A stretch of 41,292 nt of DNA from Rhodococcus yananensis. Lineage in GTDB: Bacteria; Actinomycetota; Actinomycetes; Mycobacteriales; Mycobacteriaceae. A program made the position numbers and the translations under genes. This document shows, piece after piece, positions 25,035 through 34,095 of the stretch. The notes under the pieces are model-generated. The model saw nothing but the letters and a program-made list of their open reading frames with translations, was not told the origin of the DNA and ran no database searches. Every line of letters starts with the position of its first letter. Positions within the stretch are counted from its first letter, which is position 1. The DNA lies in contig NZ_JAIYEP010000036.1 of NCBI RefSeq assembly GCF_020515525.1, positions 1 to 41,292 on the forward strand. The letters run 5' to 3'.

Positions 25035-25475
25035 ATGGACCCCTGTGTGTTCTGCGCCATCGCGGCCGGCGCGGCGCCGTCCGCGCTGGTGTACCGGGAT
25101 CCCCACGTCGTGGCGTTCCTCGACATCCACCCCGTCGCGCGCGGCCACACGTTGGTGGTGCCGCGCACACACGCCGACCGACTCGAGGATCTCGACCCGG
25201 ATGCCGGTGCCGCCATGTTCCGGGTGGCGCAGCGCCTGGGCCGCGCGATCACCCGATCCGATCTGCGTGCCGACGGCTCCAACCTCGTCGTCAACGACGG
25301 CCGCGCGGCGTTCCAGACCGTTTTCCACGTCCACCTGCACGTGATCCCTCGCTGGGAGCGCGACAGGGTGCGTCTGGCCACGGGGTTGCTGCGTCGTCGG
25401 CTCCGCGACCCGGACACCGTCGCAGATGCGATCCGTACCGGTCTCGACCGGCTCACCACCGAGGAGAAATCATGA
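25035..25475 (+). CDS. HIT family nucleotide hydrolase/transferase
   Basis: A 146-residue histidine-triad protein. The catalytic HVHLHVIP has His98, His100 and His102, with the middle of the triad as nucleophile. The early CVFC (Cys4, Cys7) could form a zinc site with a later His, as in many HINT/HIT proteins. It likely hydrolyses nucleoside phosphoramidates or dinucleoside polyphosphates. Its stop overlaps the next start as ATGA, so it forms an operon with the mycothiol enzyme and the S51-GNAT gene. Confidence 0.9.
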   Translation: MDPCVFCAIAAGAAPSALVYRDPHVVAFLDIHPVARGHTLVVPRTHADRLEDLDPDAGAAMFRVAQRLGRAITRSDLRADGSNLVVNDGRAAFQTVFHVHLHVIPRWERDRVRLATGLLRRRLRDPDTVADAIRTGLDRLTTEEKS

Positions 25476-26296
25476 GCGCCGCCGACTTTCCCGTCGACAC
25501 CATCCGTCCGCTGCTGCTCGAACAGTTCGCGGTGCTCGACGACGTTCTCGCCGGCGTCGACGGCGACCGGTGGTTCACTCCGACCGCACTGCCCGGGTGG
25601 ACGGTCAAGGACGTCGTCGCCCACCTGATCGGCACCGAATCTCTGCTCGAGGGCATCGATGCACCGCACGTCGACGTCGACGTGCACACCCTCGGCCACG
25701 TCCGCAACGAGATCGGCGCATTCAACGAACTGTGGGTCGAGCATCTGCGTGGCACTCCGGGCGCCGCGGTCCTGACCCGGTTCCGCGACATCGTCGCACG
25801 CCGACGAACCACGCTCGGCGCCATGACTCAGGACGACTTCGATGCGCCCGCCGACACCCCCGTCGGACGCGCCACCTACGGCCGGTTCATGCGGATCCGT
25901 GTGTTCGACTGCTGGATGCACGAGCTGGACCTGCGCGACGCCCTGGGCGTCCCGACCGACGAGGGTGGACCACGCGCCGAACTCGCGACCGCGGAGATGT
26001 TCGGTGCCGTGCCGTTCGTCGTCGGCAAGCTCGGGAAGGCACCGGCCGGAGCACGGATCACCCTCACGTTGACGGGCCCGTTGGCCCGCACGATCCACCT
26101 CGAGGTGGACGGCCGCACCCGCGTCGTCGACGAACCGTCCGGGCCGGCGACCACGACGATCTCGATGGAGTCGGGTCTGTTCGTGCGTCTCGCCGGCGGC
26201 CGGGTCCGGGCCGTCGACCGGCTCGGCGACGTCACGTTCGGTGGCGACGAGACGGTGGGTCGCCGCATCGTCGAGCATCTCGCGTTCACGATCTGA
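25472..26296 (+). CDS. Maleylpyruvate isomerase family mycothiol-dependent enzyme
   Basis: A 274-residue protein of the MDMPI/DinB-like group. The N-terminal four-helix domain has a probable metal site: His in WTVKDVVAHLIG, the Glu after it, and His in DCWMHELDLRDALG. Members use mycothiol as the thiol cofactor in isomerisation or detoxification. The C-terminal half (from about residue 165) is the SCP2-like accessory domain. The reaction is unknown here. It sits in a compact operon: ATGA overlap with HIT and one base before the S51-GNAT gene. Confidence 0.82.
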   Translation: MSAADFPVDTIRPLLLEQFAVLDDVLAGVDGDRWFTPTALPGWTVKDVVAHLIGTESLLEGIDAPHVDVDVHTLGHVRNEIGAFNELWVEHLRGTPGAAVLTRFRDIVARRRTTLGAMTQDDFDAPADTPVGRATYGRFMRIRVFDCWMHELDLRDALGVPTDEGGPRAELATAEMFGAVPFVVGKLGKAPAGARITLTLTGPLARTIHLEVDGRTRVVDEPSGPATTTISMESGLFVRLAGGRVRAVDRLGDVTFGGDETVGRRIVEHLAFTI

Positions 26297-26297
26297 G

Positions 26298-27239
26298 GTG
26301 CGCCTCTTCCTGGCGTCCTACCGGTTCGGAGCCGATCCCACGCGCTTCACTCGGCTCACGCGCGGTCCGGGACCGGTGGCGGTGATCGCCAACGCGGCGG
26401 ACGCGTGGCCGGCGCGGGCACGCGAGGCTGCGGTGACCAGTGAACTCGGGCCGCTGCGGTCGCTCGGATACACACCGACGGAGGTGGATCTACGCGAGTT
26501 CCGCGCCGACCCCGACGGGTTGCGCACGGTGCTGGGCCGATTCCCGACGGTGTGGGTGCGCGGCGGCAACACCTTCGTGCTCCGCGCGCAGCTGGCACGC
26601 TGCGGCGGCGATGTCGTCCTGACCGAACTGGTCTGCGGCGGCCACCTCACGTACGGCGGGTACAGCGCGGGCGCGTGCGTGGCGACACCCACCCTGCACG
26701 GTCTGGAGTTCTCCGACGATCCCGCGGAGGTCGCGGTGGCCGGCGCCGGGGCCGTGCACTGGGACGGGTTGGGGTGGGTCGAGCATGCGATCGTCCCGCA
26801 CGCCGACGGATCGCCGCTCGGCGACGAGGGCGTCGAGCGGACCGTGGAACATCTACGGACGGCGTCGATTCCGTTCGTCGCATTGGGGGACGACGAGGTG
26901 ATCGTCGTCGACGACGACTCCGCACCGGCGAGCGGTAAGGTCGTGAGCATGTCGAACAACACCGATGAGTCCACCGTCCGCCTCGAACACGAGCCGTCCG
27001 ACACCCGGTTCGCGCTGTACATCGACGATGCGCTCGCCGCGTACGCCGAGTACACGCAGCACGGTGACCTGCGGGACTTCGACCACACCGTCACCGAAGC
27101 GGACTTCCGCGGGCGCGGACTGGCCGGTCGGGTCGTGAAGTTCGCGCTGGACGCCACTCGCGACGAGGGGTTGAAGATCGGCGCGTCCTGCTCGTACGTC
27201 GAGAACTTCGTGTCGAAGAATCCCGAATACCGGAACTGA
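26298..27239 (+). CDS. Peptidase S51-like domain fused to GNAT acetyltransferase
   Basis: A 313-residue open frame in which two families are joined without a stop. Residues 1-210 are peptidase S51 (class I glutamine-amidotransferase fold): WVRGGNTFVLR, the nucleophile Ser123 in GGYSAGACV, and probable His168 in IVPHADG. These suit a dipeptidase E/cyanophycinase-like hydrolase. Residues 218-313, beginning MSNNTDE, match the short GNAT proteins of the Acetyltransf_CG type: DHTVTEADFRGRGLAGRVV and IGASCSYVENFVSKNPEY. GTG at 26298 follows the previous stop by one base. An internal ATG at 26949 has a leaderless -10 box, so the acetyltransferase may also be made alone. The fusion could be genuine or due to loss of one stop codon. 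Confidence 0.7.
   Translation: MRLFLASYRFGADPTRFTRLTRGPGPVAVIANAADAWPARAREAAVTSELGPLRSLGYTPTEVDLREFRADPDGLRTVLGRFPTVWVRGGNTFVLRAQLARCGGDVVLTELVCGGHLTYGGYSAGACVATPTLHGLEFSDDPAEVAVAGAGAVHWDGLGWVEHAIVPHADGSPLGDEGVERTVEHLRTASIPFVALGDDEVIVVDDDSAPASGKVVSMSNNTDESTVRLEHEPSDTRFALYIDDALAAYAEYTQHGDLRDFDHTVTEADFRGRGLAGRVVKFALDATRDEGLKIGASCSYVENFVSKNPEYRN
26936..26941 (+). promoter_or_regulatory. Internal -10 box before GNAT domain
   Basis: TAAGGT, seven bases, then ATG at 26949 in the same frame as the S51 part. It could start a leaderless messenger for a 96-residue acetyltransferase. Confidence 0.45.
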
Positions 27240-27251
27240 CGAACAACCGCG

Positions 27252-28883
27252 TCACACGGTCACGTCGCGGCGGCCGAAGCCCACCGCTCCCGCGACCAGC
27301 AGCACGACCGTCACGGCACCGAGCACCACCAACGGTGTGGCCGTGACCTGCTCGTACGGCACGAGAGGCACGTGCCCGAACGGCGACAGGTCCCGCGCCC
27401 ACGCCGGCAGGTTCAGCAGGTCACCGAACCACGCGACGAACACCGCGTACACAACGGGAATCCACGCGAGGTTCACGGCGCGCGGCACGATACCGAGGAG
27501 CGCGACGGCGATCGCGAAGGTCAGCAGAACGGCGGGTGCGTAGGCCAGGGCTGCGCCACACATCTTCCCGATCCAGCCCGGTTCGCCGATCGCTGCGGCC
27601 ATGCCCAGTCCGGTGGCCGCCCCGATGATCGTCAGGGCCACCACCGATTGCACGGCGATCACCAGCACGGCCCATCCGAACGTCGACACACGCGGAGTAC
27701 CGGTGACGATCACCAACCCGAGGCGGCCGTCGACCTCGTCGACGTGCAGACGTACCACCGCCGACACCGCGAACGCCGCAACGCCGACGACGAGGAACAG
27801 CAGAATCGTGGCACCGAACGACGCGGTGAGCGAATCGGCGTCGCCGCCGAGCCAGTCGACGATGTCGGGCACGTCCGAGACCATGTCCTGCACCGAGTTC
27901 GCCAGGGTCCCCATGGCGAGACCGAGCAGCGCGAGCGCCACGGTCCAACCCAGGAAACTGCCGCGCAGCAGCCGCCACACCGGCCCGGGCGGCGACAACA
28001 GTGCCGCCGAGGCCCGGTCCGGTCCGGGTTTCGGTGCCCGCAGTCCCGCTCCGAGATCGCGACGCCTCGACAGCGCCACGGCGATCACCAGTTGCGCAAC
28101 GATCGCTGCGACGGACAGCAGCAGTGGCCACCACCGCAGATCCACGTAGAGCCGCGTCTGCTGCGCCCACGCGATCGGGGACAGCCAGGACAGCCACGAG
28201 CCGGTCGCGTCGATGATGTCGCCGAAACCGCGGATCAGGAACGCCAAAGCCAGGACCGCGAGTGCGGTGCCCGTCGCCGCCCGGGAATGTTCGCTGATCT
28301 GCGCGGTCACCGCGGCGACCGCACCGAACACGAGTCCGGTGAGTGCGGCGCCGACACCGAACGCCACCGACCCCGCTGCCTCGAGTCCCGCCGCGACGAG
28401 TGCGGCGGCGATGCCGGCACCGACGACGAGGTCGGCGACCGCCACCGACACCAGTGCCGCGGCCGGGGGTGCGAACGGCCCGACCGGCAGTGCCCGCAGC
28501 AGTTCGAGCCGCCCGGCCTCCTCCTGCGCCCGGGTGTGCCGGACCACCAGCAGGATGCTCATGATCGCGACCGCCACGAACACCGTCAGGCTCAGTTCGT
28601 TCGCGGTCATCGCGCCGAGCGTGTAGTCGTCGACGCCGTAGGCAGGACCGGTCATCAGGACGACGGCGGGGTTGTCGAGCAGTGCGGCGCGGGCCTGGCG
28701 GGCGGTGGCGTCCGGGTAGACGGAGTCCAGGCTCACGACCGTCGACCAGACGGTGAACGTCAACGCCAGCGTCCACACGGCGATGCGGACCCGATCCAGC
28801 CGCAGGTACAGGCGCAGCAATCGCCCGGCCCCGGTGAACGCTCCCGTGTCGGCGACGGTGTCCCGCTGCAGCGCGGCGGTCAT
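27252..28883 (-). CDS. ABC exporter permease
   Basis: A 543-residue membrane protein with about 12 hydrophobic helices in two similar halves, of the type annotated as exporters of polyketide antibiotics. The early section has QARAALLDNPAVVLMTGPAY and ANELSLTVFVAVAIMSILLV, and the loop RHTRAQEEAGRLELLRALPV is typical of this family. It partners the ATPase upstream, with the ATG overlapping its stop (ATGA). It probably expels a hydrophobic compound. The ligand would be the one sensed by the TetR protein. It ends 12 bases after the S51-GNAT stop from the opposite strand, with no clear terminator between. Confidence 0.85.
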   Translation of the reverse strand: MTAALQRDTVADTGAFTGAGRLLRLYLRLDRVRIAVWTLALTFTVWSTVVSLDSVYPDATARQARAALLDNPAVVLMTGPAYGVDDYTLGAMTANELSLTVFVAVAIMSILLVVRHTRAQEEAGRLELLRALPVGPFAPPAAALVSVAVADLVVGAGIAAALVAAGLEAAGSVAFGVGAALTGLVFGAVAAVTAQISEHSRAATGTALAVLALAFLIRGFGDIIDATGSWLSWLSPIAWAQQTRLYVDLRWWPLLLSVAAIVAQLVIAVALSRRRDLGAGLRAPKPGPDRASAALLSPPGPVWRLLRGSFLGWTVALALLGLAMGTLANSVQDMVSDVPDIVDWLGGDADSLTASFGATILLFLVVGVAAFAVSAVVRLHVDEVDGRLGLVIVTGTPRVSTFGWAVLVIAVQSVVALTIIGAATGLGMAAAIGEPGWIGKMCGAALAYAPAVLLTFAIAVALLGIVPRAVNLAWIPVVYAVFVAWFGDLLNLPAWARDLSPFGHVPLVPYEQVTATPLVVLGAVTVVLLVAGAVGFGRRDVTV

Positions 28884-29815
28884 CGGGACCCCACCTGCTC
28901 GGACGCGTCCTGTTCCGCGCCGTCCTCGTCGGGGGTGTCGCCGTAGTGCCGCAGGAACAGTTCTTCGAGGGAGGGCGGAGTGATGGTGAGGTTCGCGAGA
29001 TCGAGATCGGCGAGCGCGTGCAGCACGGGGGTGACGGCGGTGTTGTCGACGTCGAAGGCGAGGTGCCCGTCGTCGTGGGTCAGGTCGTGCACGCCGGCGA
29101 GGTCGGTGAACCCCTGGGGCAACGTCGGCACGGTCGCACGCACCGACGATCGGGTCAGATGCCGGAGCTGCGCGAGCGTCCCGGATTCGACGTCGCGTCC
29201 GGACCGGATGATGGTCACGGTGTCGCAGAGTTTCTCGACCTCGGCGAGGATGTGGCTCGACAGCAGTACCGTGCGGCCGCGGTCGCGCAGGCGGCGGACC
29301 TCGTCGGTGAACACCGCCTCCATCAGCGGATCGAGTCCGGAGGTCGGTTCGTCGAACAGGTACAGCTCGACATCGGAGGCGAGCGCCGCCACCAGCGCGA
29401 CCTTCTGCCGGTTTCCCTTCGAGTAGGTGCGGGCCTTCTTCGTGGGATCGAGTTCGAATCGTTCGAGGAGTTCGTCGCGCCGACCCGCGGATCCGCCGCC
29501 GCGGATGCGGGTGAGCAGGTCGATGATCTCGCCGCCGGTGAGGGTGGGCCACAGGTTGGTGTCGCCGGGGACGTACGCGATGCGTCGGTGGACGGCCACC
29601 GCATCGGTCCACGGGTCGTGCCCGAGTACCCGCGCCGATCCCGAGTCGGCGCGCAGCATGCCGAGCAGGACGCGGATGGCGGTGGACTTCCCGGCACCGT
29701 TGGGTCCGAGGAATCCTGCGACCGTGCCGGTCTCCACGCTCATGGTGAATCCGTCGAGTGCGCGGGTGGTGCCGAAGGTCTTGACGAGATCGCGGGTGTC
29801 GATTGCAACGTCCAT
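28880..29815 (-). CDS. ABC exporter ATP-binding protein
   Basis: A 311-residue ATPase. Walker A is GPNGAGKST, Walker B YLFDEPTSGLDP, and the H-loop SSHILAEVEK. The signature is SKGNRQKVALVAAL rather than LSGGQ, as in other drug-export ATPases of this subfamily (DrrA/CcmA-like). The C-terminal extension of about 80 residues includes SLEELFLRHYG. ATG at 29815 is chosen because GAGGTG lies six bases upstream; GTG at 29824 is an alternative start inside that site. Confidence 0.88.
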   Translation of the reverse strand: MDVAIDTRDLVKTFGTTRALDGFTMSVETGTVAGFLGPNGAGKSTAIRVLLGMLRADSGSARVLGHDPWTDAVAVHRRIAYVPGDTNLWPTLTGGEIIDLLTRIRGGGSAGRRDELLERFELDPTKKARTYSKGNRQKVALVAALASDVELYLFDEPTSGLDPLMEAVFTDEVRRLRDRGRTVLLSSHILAEVEKLCDTVTIIRSGRDVESGTLAQLRHLTRSSVRATVPTLPQGFTDLAGVHDLTHDDGHLAFDVDNTAVTPVLHALADLDLANLTITPPSLEELFLRHYGDTPDEDGAEQDASEQVGSR

Positions 29816-29861
29816 GATGAGCACCTCGGTGGTGGGTGGATGGGGCGGCAGTCCCGGGCCG

Positions 29862-30521
29862 TCAGGTCGATGGCGTTCCGGCCGTCAGGTACCCGTCGAG
29901 CAGGGTCGAATCGGTGAGCAGGGGTCGGGTGTACAGCTCGAGCAGCGGGAGGGTCATGCGGTCGGTGTACGCGCGCAACCATGCGGGCAGCGCATCGAGG
30001 TCGAGGGGTTCACCGGGGCCGGGCAGTTGCAGGACGAGCGCTCCGACGGCGAGTTCGACGAGGGCGCGTGCCCGGCCGGCCGGGTCGAGGCTCGGTGTGA
30101 CGGTACCCGCCGTGACCGCGTCGGCGAGGTAGTTCTCGGTGTCCGCGACGAGCCGGTCGAGGAACCCTGTCGCGATGGGGCCGCCCGCCTGCAACGACCG
30201 CAGCACGTACCCCACGAGCGACGCGTACGCCTCGATGTGGTCGATCTGCTCGCGCAGGACGTGCGCGCCCGCCGGACCGAGCGCAGCGACCTTCAGGGTG
30301 TGGATGCGTTCGAGAACGTAGTTGTCGCAGTGATCGCGTAGCCCCGCGCGTGATCCGAAGTGGTGCACGATCAACGACGCGCTCACGCCGCTTTCCGCGG
30401 CGATGGTCCGCAACGGCACGGTGACGCCGTTCCGGGCGACGCACGCGATCGCCGCGTCCCGGATCCGGGCACGCGCGGTGAGGTCGCCGGGAACCGGCTC
30501 ACCGTCCGTCGCTGAACGCAT
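29862..30521 (-). CDS. TetR family transcriptional regulator
   Basis: A 219-residue regulator. The N-terminal helix-turn-helix is TIAAESGVSASLIVHHFGSR, followed by a ligand domain with a C-terminal part of the kind that is common in actinobacterial TetR (TetR_C). It lies 46 bases upstream of the exporter genes on the same strand and probably represses that operon, including itself. A CACATGTG dyad lies 14-21 bases upstream of its ATG (30535-30542) and may be part of the operator, but the evidence is weak. The ATG at 30521 is used; extending upstream adds no helix-turn-helix residues. Confidence 0.85.
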   Translation of the reverse strand: MRSATDGEPVPGDLTARARIRDAAIACVARNGVTVPLRTIAAESGVSASLIVHHFGSRAGLRDHCDNYVLERIHTLKVAALGPAGAHVLREQIDHIEAYASLVGYVLRSLQAGGPIATGFLDRLVADTENYLADAVTAGTVTPSLDPAGRARALVELAVGALVLQLPGPGEPLDLDALPAWLRAYTDRMTLPLLELYTRPLLTDSTLLDGYLTAGTPST

Positions 30522-30573
30522 GTTCCAACAGTTGCACATGTGTTCAATCGCGTCAACGGTGGGACCGCGCGGA

Positions 30574-32115
30574 TCAGGTGAATCCCATGACCCGGTCACC
30601 CCACACCTGCCGCATCTCCCGGTCGGGATCCGCGACGACCGTGTCGCGCGCATCGATCAGCAGGGTGAGCCGGTCGCCCGGTTCGTACGGCGGCCAGTGC
30701 CGCGACCCGTCCAGCGCGGCCGGAACACCGTGTCGCGCGAACGCCAGCCACCGTCGCTGCACCCGGCCCGCCACCTCCGAGGCGCCCTTGCGGCCCCCGA
30801 GCCAGAACGTCGGATCACGCCCGAGCGTCCCGAAATTACCGAATACATAAGGCAATTCGGTGGCATGCGCCGCACCCAGACGTGTCGCCTTCAGGATCGG
30901 GGTCGCGTGATCGAACCGGTACACCCAGGTCGGTGAGTGCCGGGCGTGCGCTTCCGCGACCCACAGCACCGGCATCCGGAACGCCGCGTCACGCGACAGC
31001 GCCATCGCACCGCTCGCCTTGGGCAGATCCGGGTACGCCGCCACGATCTCCGCGAGCCGCTCCGGGTCCAGGTCCGGACGGTCGGACGCGAGCGCCTCGA
31101 GCATCGCGTGCACCGCCGTGGCATCCACCGGCATCAACGGCGAGTTCATGAACCGGAAGATCGACGGCTCGTCCCGGTTCGACCCGATGATCAGTGGCAC
31201 ACGGTGCGACAACCCCTTCTGGAAGGCGGCCACCGGATACTTCGGCACCAGGTCACGGTCGACGACCGGCGCCATCGCCAAGGTCCCCGGCACTCGGGTG
31301 GGGATCTCCCCGACGAGGGTCTCCCCCGCGGCGACGAGCTGCTCGTACGGCAGCGACCGCAACGTCGCCACGGCCACCCGAGGGACGTCGAGGATCTCGA
31401 GGAACCGTTCGGCGACCGTCGCCGCGCGCTCGCTGCCGTACACCGACGTCGCGGGCGGCGACTGCGCGATCGCCCGGTGGAACAGTCCCTCGGCACGCGG
31501 GACGGTGAGCAGGGTCGTCACCGATCCACCGCCGGAGGATTCACCGAAGAGCGTGACGTCGGCGGGATCACCACCGAACGCGGTGATGCAGTCGCGGACC
31601 CACTCGAGTGCCGCGATCTGGTCGCGCAGTCCGAGATTCGACTCGAAGGTGCAGTCGGCCGTCGACAGCGAAGACAGATCCAGGAAGCCGAGCGCGCCCA
31701 ACCGGTAGTTGACGGTCACGACCACGACGTCGCCCGTCTCGCACAGGTGCCGACCGTCGTAGATCTTCTGCCCCGAATAGCCGAGGACGTAGGCGCCGCC
31801 GTGGATCCACACGAGCACGGGGCGCAGTTCCCCGTCCGGTTCCGGCGCCCAGATGTTCAGCGACAGGCAGTCCTCACCCGGCGTCATGTCCGGTGTGATC
31901 GCGATCGGTCCGTCGGGACTCTGCGGCGCGATCGGTCCGTACCGCGCGCAGTCCAGCACACCGTTCCAGGGCTCCGGCGCCTCGGGAGACCGGAAACGGC
32001 CGTCTCCCGCGGTGCTCCCCGCATAGGGGATCCCCTTCCAGACGTACGTGGCGCCGTCGCGGTACCCGCGGGCCTGCCCGTACTTGCAGTCGACGACGAG
32101 AGTCTCTGCGTCCAC
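30574..32115 (-). CDS. Type B carboxylesterase
   Basis: A 513-residue alpha/beta hydrolase of the carboxylesterase/lipase type B family. EDCLSLNIW and the oxyanion hole WIHGGAYVLG are standard. The nucleophile is in LFGESSGGGSV near residue 190. The His is likely in GAAHATELPYVFG near 416, with an acidic residue in GSNRDEPS. No signal peptide is seen, so it acts in the cytosol. Substrate unknown; relatives hydrolyse esters and carbamates. GTG at 32115 has GGGGAGG upstream. It is divergent from the thiamine operon. Confidence 0.87.
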   Translation of the reverse strand: MDAETLVVDCKYGQARGYRDGATYVWKGIPYAGSTAGDGRFRSPEAPEPWNGVLDCARYGPIAPQSPDGPIAITPDMTPGEDCLSLNIWAPEPDGELRPVLVWIHGGAYVLGYSGQKIYDGRHLCETGDVVVVTVNYRLGALGFLDLSSLSTADCTFESNLGLRDQIAALEWVRDCITAFGGDPADVTLFGESSGGGSVTTLLTVPRAEGLFHRAIAQSPPATSVYGSERAATVAERFLEILDVPRVAVATLRSLPYEQLVAAGETLVGEIPTRVPGTLAMAPVVDRDLVPKYPVAAFQKGLSHRVPLIIGSNRDEPSIFRFMNSPLMPVDATAVHAMLEALASDRPDLDPERLAEIVAAYPDLPKASGAMALSRDAAFRMPVLWVAEAHARHSPTWVYRFDHATPILKATRLGAAHATELPYVFGNFGTLGRDPTFWLGGRKGASEVAGRVQRRWLAFARHGVPAALDGSRHWPPYEPGDRLTLLIDARDTVVADPDREMRQVWGDRVMGFT

Positions 32116-32276
32116 CTGTCCTCCCCTGTCCGAGGCGAGCGACCGGCTCGCGCACCCACCGAACCGCGCACCCACCGAATTCCGACTCCTCGAATCTACC
32201 GACGTGGCCGCGTGCCGCGCCGAGTTCCCGCAGCACCGGGACCCACACCCTCTCCGGCCCCAGCACCGCGAGGTGC

Positions 32277-32282
32277 TATCGT
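32277..32282 (+). promoter_or_regulatory. -10 box for riboswitch transcript
   Basis: TATCGT would start transcription near 32289, about six bases before the TPP aptamer begins. Confidence 0.45.
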
Positions 32283-32294
32283 GCCTTCCGACCG

Positions 32295-32369
32295 ACACGG
32301 GGTGCTCCGCGCGCAGCGGGGCTGAGATCACACCCGCCGAACCTGATCAGGTAATGCTGACGAAGGGAT
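32295..32369 (+). promoter_or_regulatory. TPP riboswitch (THI element)
   Basis: The conserved parts appear in order: GGGGTGC (32299-32305), GCTGAGAT (32321-32328), CACCC, GAACCTGATC (32339-32348) and GGTAATGCTGACGAAGGGA (32350-32368). The GAAGGGA at the 3' side of the closing stem is also the only good ribosome site, nine bases before the tenA ATG at 32378. Binding of thiamine diphosphate should therefore hide the ribosome site directly, without a separate expression platform. Confidence 0.95.
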
Positions 32370-32377
32370 GTTTCGGG

Positions 32378-33088
32378 ATGACTGTGCCTGCACACGATTC
32401 ACCCACCGAACGCTTCACCGACGTCCTGTGGGACCGCACCGAGGTGCTCCGCAAGGCCGTCGACGACCTCGAGTTCCTGCGCCGTCTCGGCGACGGCACG
32501 CTGGAGCCGGAGGCGTTCCGTTTCTACATCGAACAGGACGCCCTCTATCTCGCGGGCTACGCCAAGGCCCTCGCCCTGCTCGCCTCGAAGTCGCCGGACG
32601 CGGTCACCGGCGCGTTCTGGGCGACCAGCTCGGCGACGGCCGCGACCGAGGAGTCGGTCCTGCACCGCGACCTGCTCACCGGTGGTGCGCTGCCGCCCGC
32701 GGACGGCCCCGCCACCCCGTCCCCGGCGTGTCTCGGGTATGTGTCGTACCTGACGGCGACGGTCGCCACGGAGCCGTACCCCGTGGGCGCCGCCGCGGTC
32801 CTTCCGTGCTTCTGGATCTACGCGGAGGTGGGCCGTGATCTGGCCGCCCGCGCCGCGGACGTCCTCACCGCCGACCCGACCCACCCGTACGCGCGGTGGG
32901 TCGCCACCTACGACGACCCGGCGTTCCACGAATCCGTTGCCCGAGCACGCGAACTCGTCGATGCGGCCGGAGCGGCCGCCACCGACACCGAACGTGCGGC
33001 GATGATCGACGCGTTCGTCGTCGCCACCCGATACGAACTGCTGTTCTGGGCCACCGCGCTCGATACGCAGTCGTGGCCGGCGTCATGA
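32378..33088 (+). CDS. tenA: TenA family aminopyrimidine aminohydrolase (thiaminase II)
   Basis: A 236-residue TenA/THI-4 protein that hydrolyses aminomethyl-HMP from degraded thiamine to HMP for salvage. Residues matching the known site are Asp54 (IEQDAL), Cys144 and Tyr148 (VLPCFWIYAE), and Glu220 (TRYELL). The Cys marks it as the classical TenA_C class. It begins directly after the TPP riboswitch. Its stop overlaps thiY as ATGA. ATG at 32378 is chosen over the nearer ATG at 32368, which is out of frame. Confidence 0.93.
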   Translation: MTVPAHDSPTERFTDVLWDRTEVLRKAVDDLEFLRRLGDGTLEPEAFRFYIEQDALYLAGYAKALALLASKSPDAVTGAFWATSSATAATEESVLHRDLLTGGALPPADGPATPSPACLGYVSYLTATVATEPYPVGAAAVLPCFWIYAEVGRDLAARAADVLTADPTHPYARWVATYDDPAFHESVARARELVDAAGAAATDTERAAMIDAFVVATRYELLFWATALDTQSWPAS

Positions 33089-34095
33089 GACTCCGCAGCC
33101 GGCTCGTCGCGGCCGCCCTCGCACTCGTCACCCTCGGCGCCGTGTCGTCCTGCGCGAGCGACGATTCGGACGACACGATCCGATTCGCGCTGGACTGGAC
33201 TCCCAACACCAACCACACCGGGCTGTACGTGGCGATGCAGGAGGGTCTGTTCGAGGACGCCGGGCTCGACGTCGAGATCCTGCCGTTCAACGACGCGCAA
33301 CCGGAGTCCCTCGTCGACGCCGGCAACGCGGAGTTCGGGATCTCGACGCACCAGGGGTCGACGCTCGCTCAGGCAGCGGGCGCCCGCAACATCGCCGTGC
33401 TCGCGCCGTTGCAGCAGTGGGCGACCGCCATCGCGGTACGCGCCGACCGCGCGGATCTGGCCCGACCGGCCGACCTCGACGGGAAGACGTACGCCGGGTT
33501 CGGTGACCCCGGTTCGTCGCGTGTTCTCGCCCAGGTGATCCGCAACGACGGCGGGCGCGGGGAGTTCCAGGAGGTCGCGCTCGGCACGTCCGCGTACGAG
33601 GCCGTGTACTCGGGGACCGCCGATTTCACCGTCTCGTATCTGGCGTGGGAGGGCATCGAGGCCGAGCACCGGGGTCTGCCGATGCGCTACTTCTCGTATC
33701 ACGACCACGGTTTCCCCGACGCGTACTCGATCGTCGTCGACGGCAACCGGGAGTGGCTCGCCGACAATCCCGACCGCGCCCGCGCGTTCGTCCAGGCATT
33801 GCAGCGCGGATACGAGATCGCCGCCGACGACCCGGATCGCGGGGCACGCGCGCTGCTGGACGCGAATCCCGGCGCGTTCACCGACGAGGAACTCGTGTTC
33901 GAGAGCCAGCGGATGCTCTCGGAGGGCTACATGCGCGACGACCAGGGCCGCGTGGGCACCCTCGATCCCGAGAAATGGGCGGGTTTCGCGTCGTTCCTGT
34001 TCGAGCAGGGCCTGCTCACCGGCCCCGACGGTGCTCCGCTCACCGACGAACCCGACTGGTCGACGTATGTCACCGACGACTACCTCACCGACTGA
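33085..34095 (+). CDS. thiY: Thiamine-precursor ABC transporter substrate-binding lipoprotein
   Basis: A 336-residue NMT1/THI5-like binding protein with a lipobox: AVSSCASDD near residue 23. FALDWTPNTNHTGLYVAMQE is the family start. STHQGSTLAQAAG and FGDPGSSRV line the ligand site. It should capture HMP, formylaminopyrimidine or a related pyrimidine outside the cell and deliver it to ThiXZ. A role as riboflavin or nitrate-family binder is excluded by context: TPP riboswitch, tenA and a dedicated permease and ATPase. Confidence 0.9.
   Translation: MRLRSRLVAAALALVTLGAVSSCASDDSDDTIRFALDWTPNTNHTGLYVAMQEGLFEDAGLDVEILPFNDAQPESLVDAGNAEFGISTHQGSTLAQAAGARNIAVLAPLQQWATAIAVRADRADLARPADLDGKTYAGFGDPGSSRVLAQVIRNDGGRGEFQEVALGTSAYEAVYSGTADFTVSYLAWEGIEAEHRGLPMRYFSYHDHGFPDAYSIVVDGNREWLADNPDRARAFVQALQRGYEIAADDPDRGARALLDANPGAFTDEELVFESQRMLSEGYMRDDQGRVGTLDPEKWAGFASFLFEQGLLTGPDGAPLTDEPDWSTYVTDDYLTD

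Noticed and set aside
27236-27260. Tail-to-tail junction of the S51-GNAT gene and the permease as a terminator
   Set aside because: No stem-loop of useful length was seen in the 12-base gap.
32368-32838. ATG at 32368 nearer to the riboswitch than the tenA start
   Set aside because: It opens a different frame with no family similarity; the TenA core is in the frame starting at 32378.
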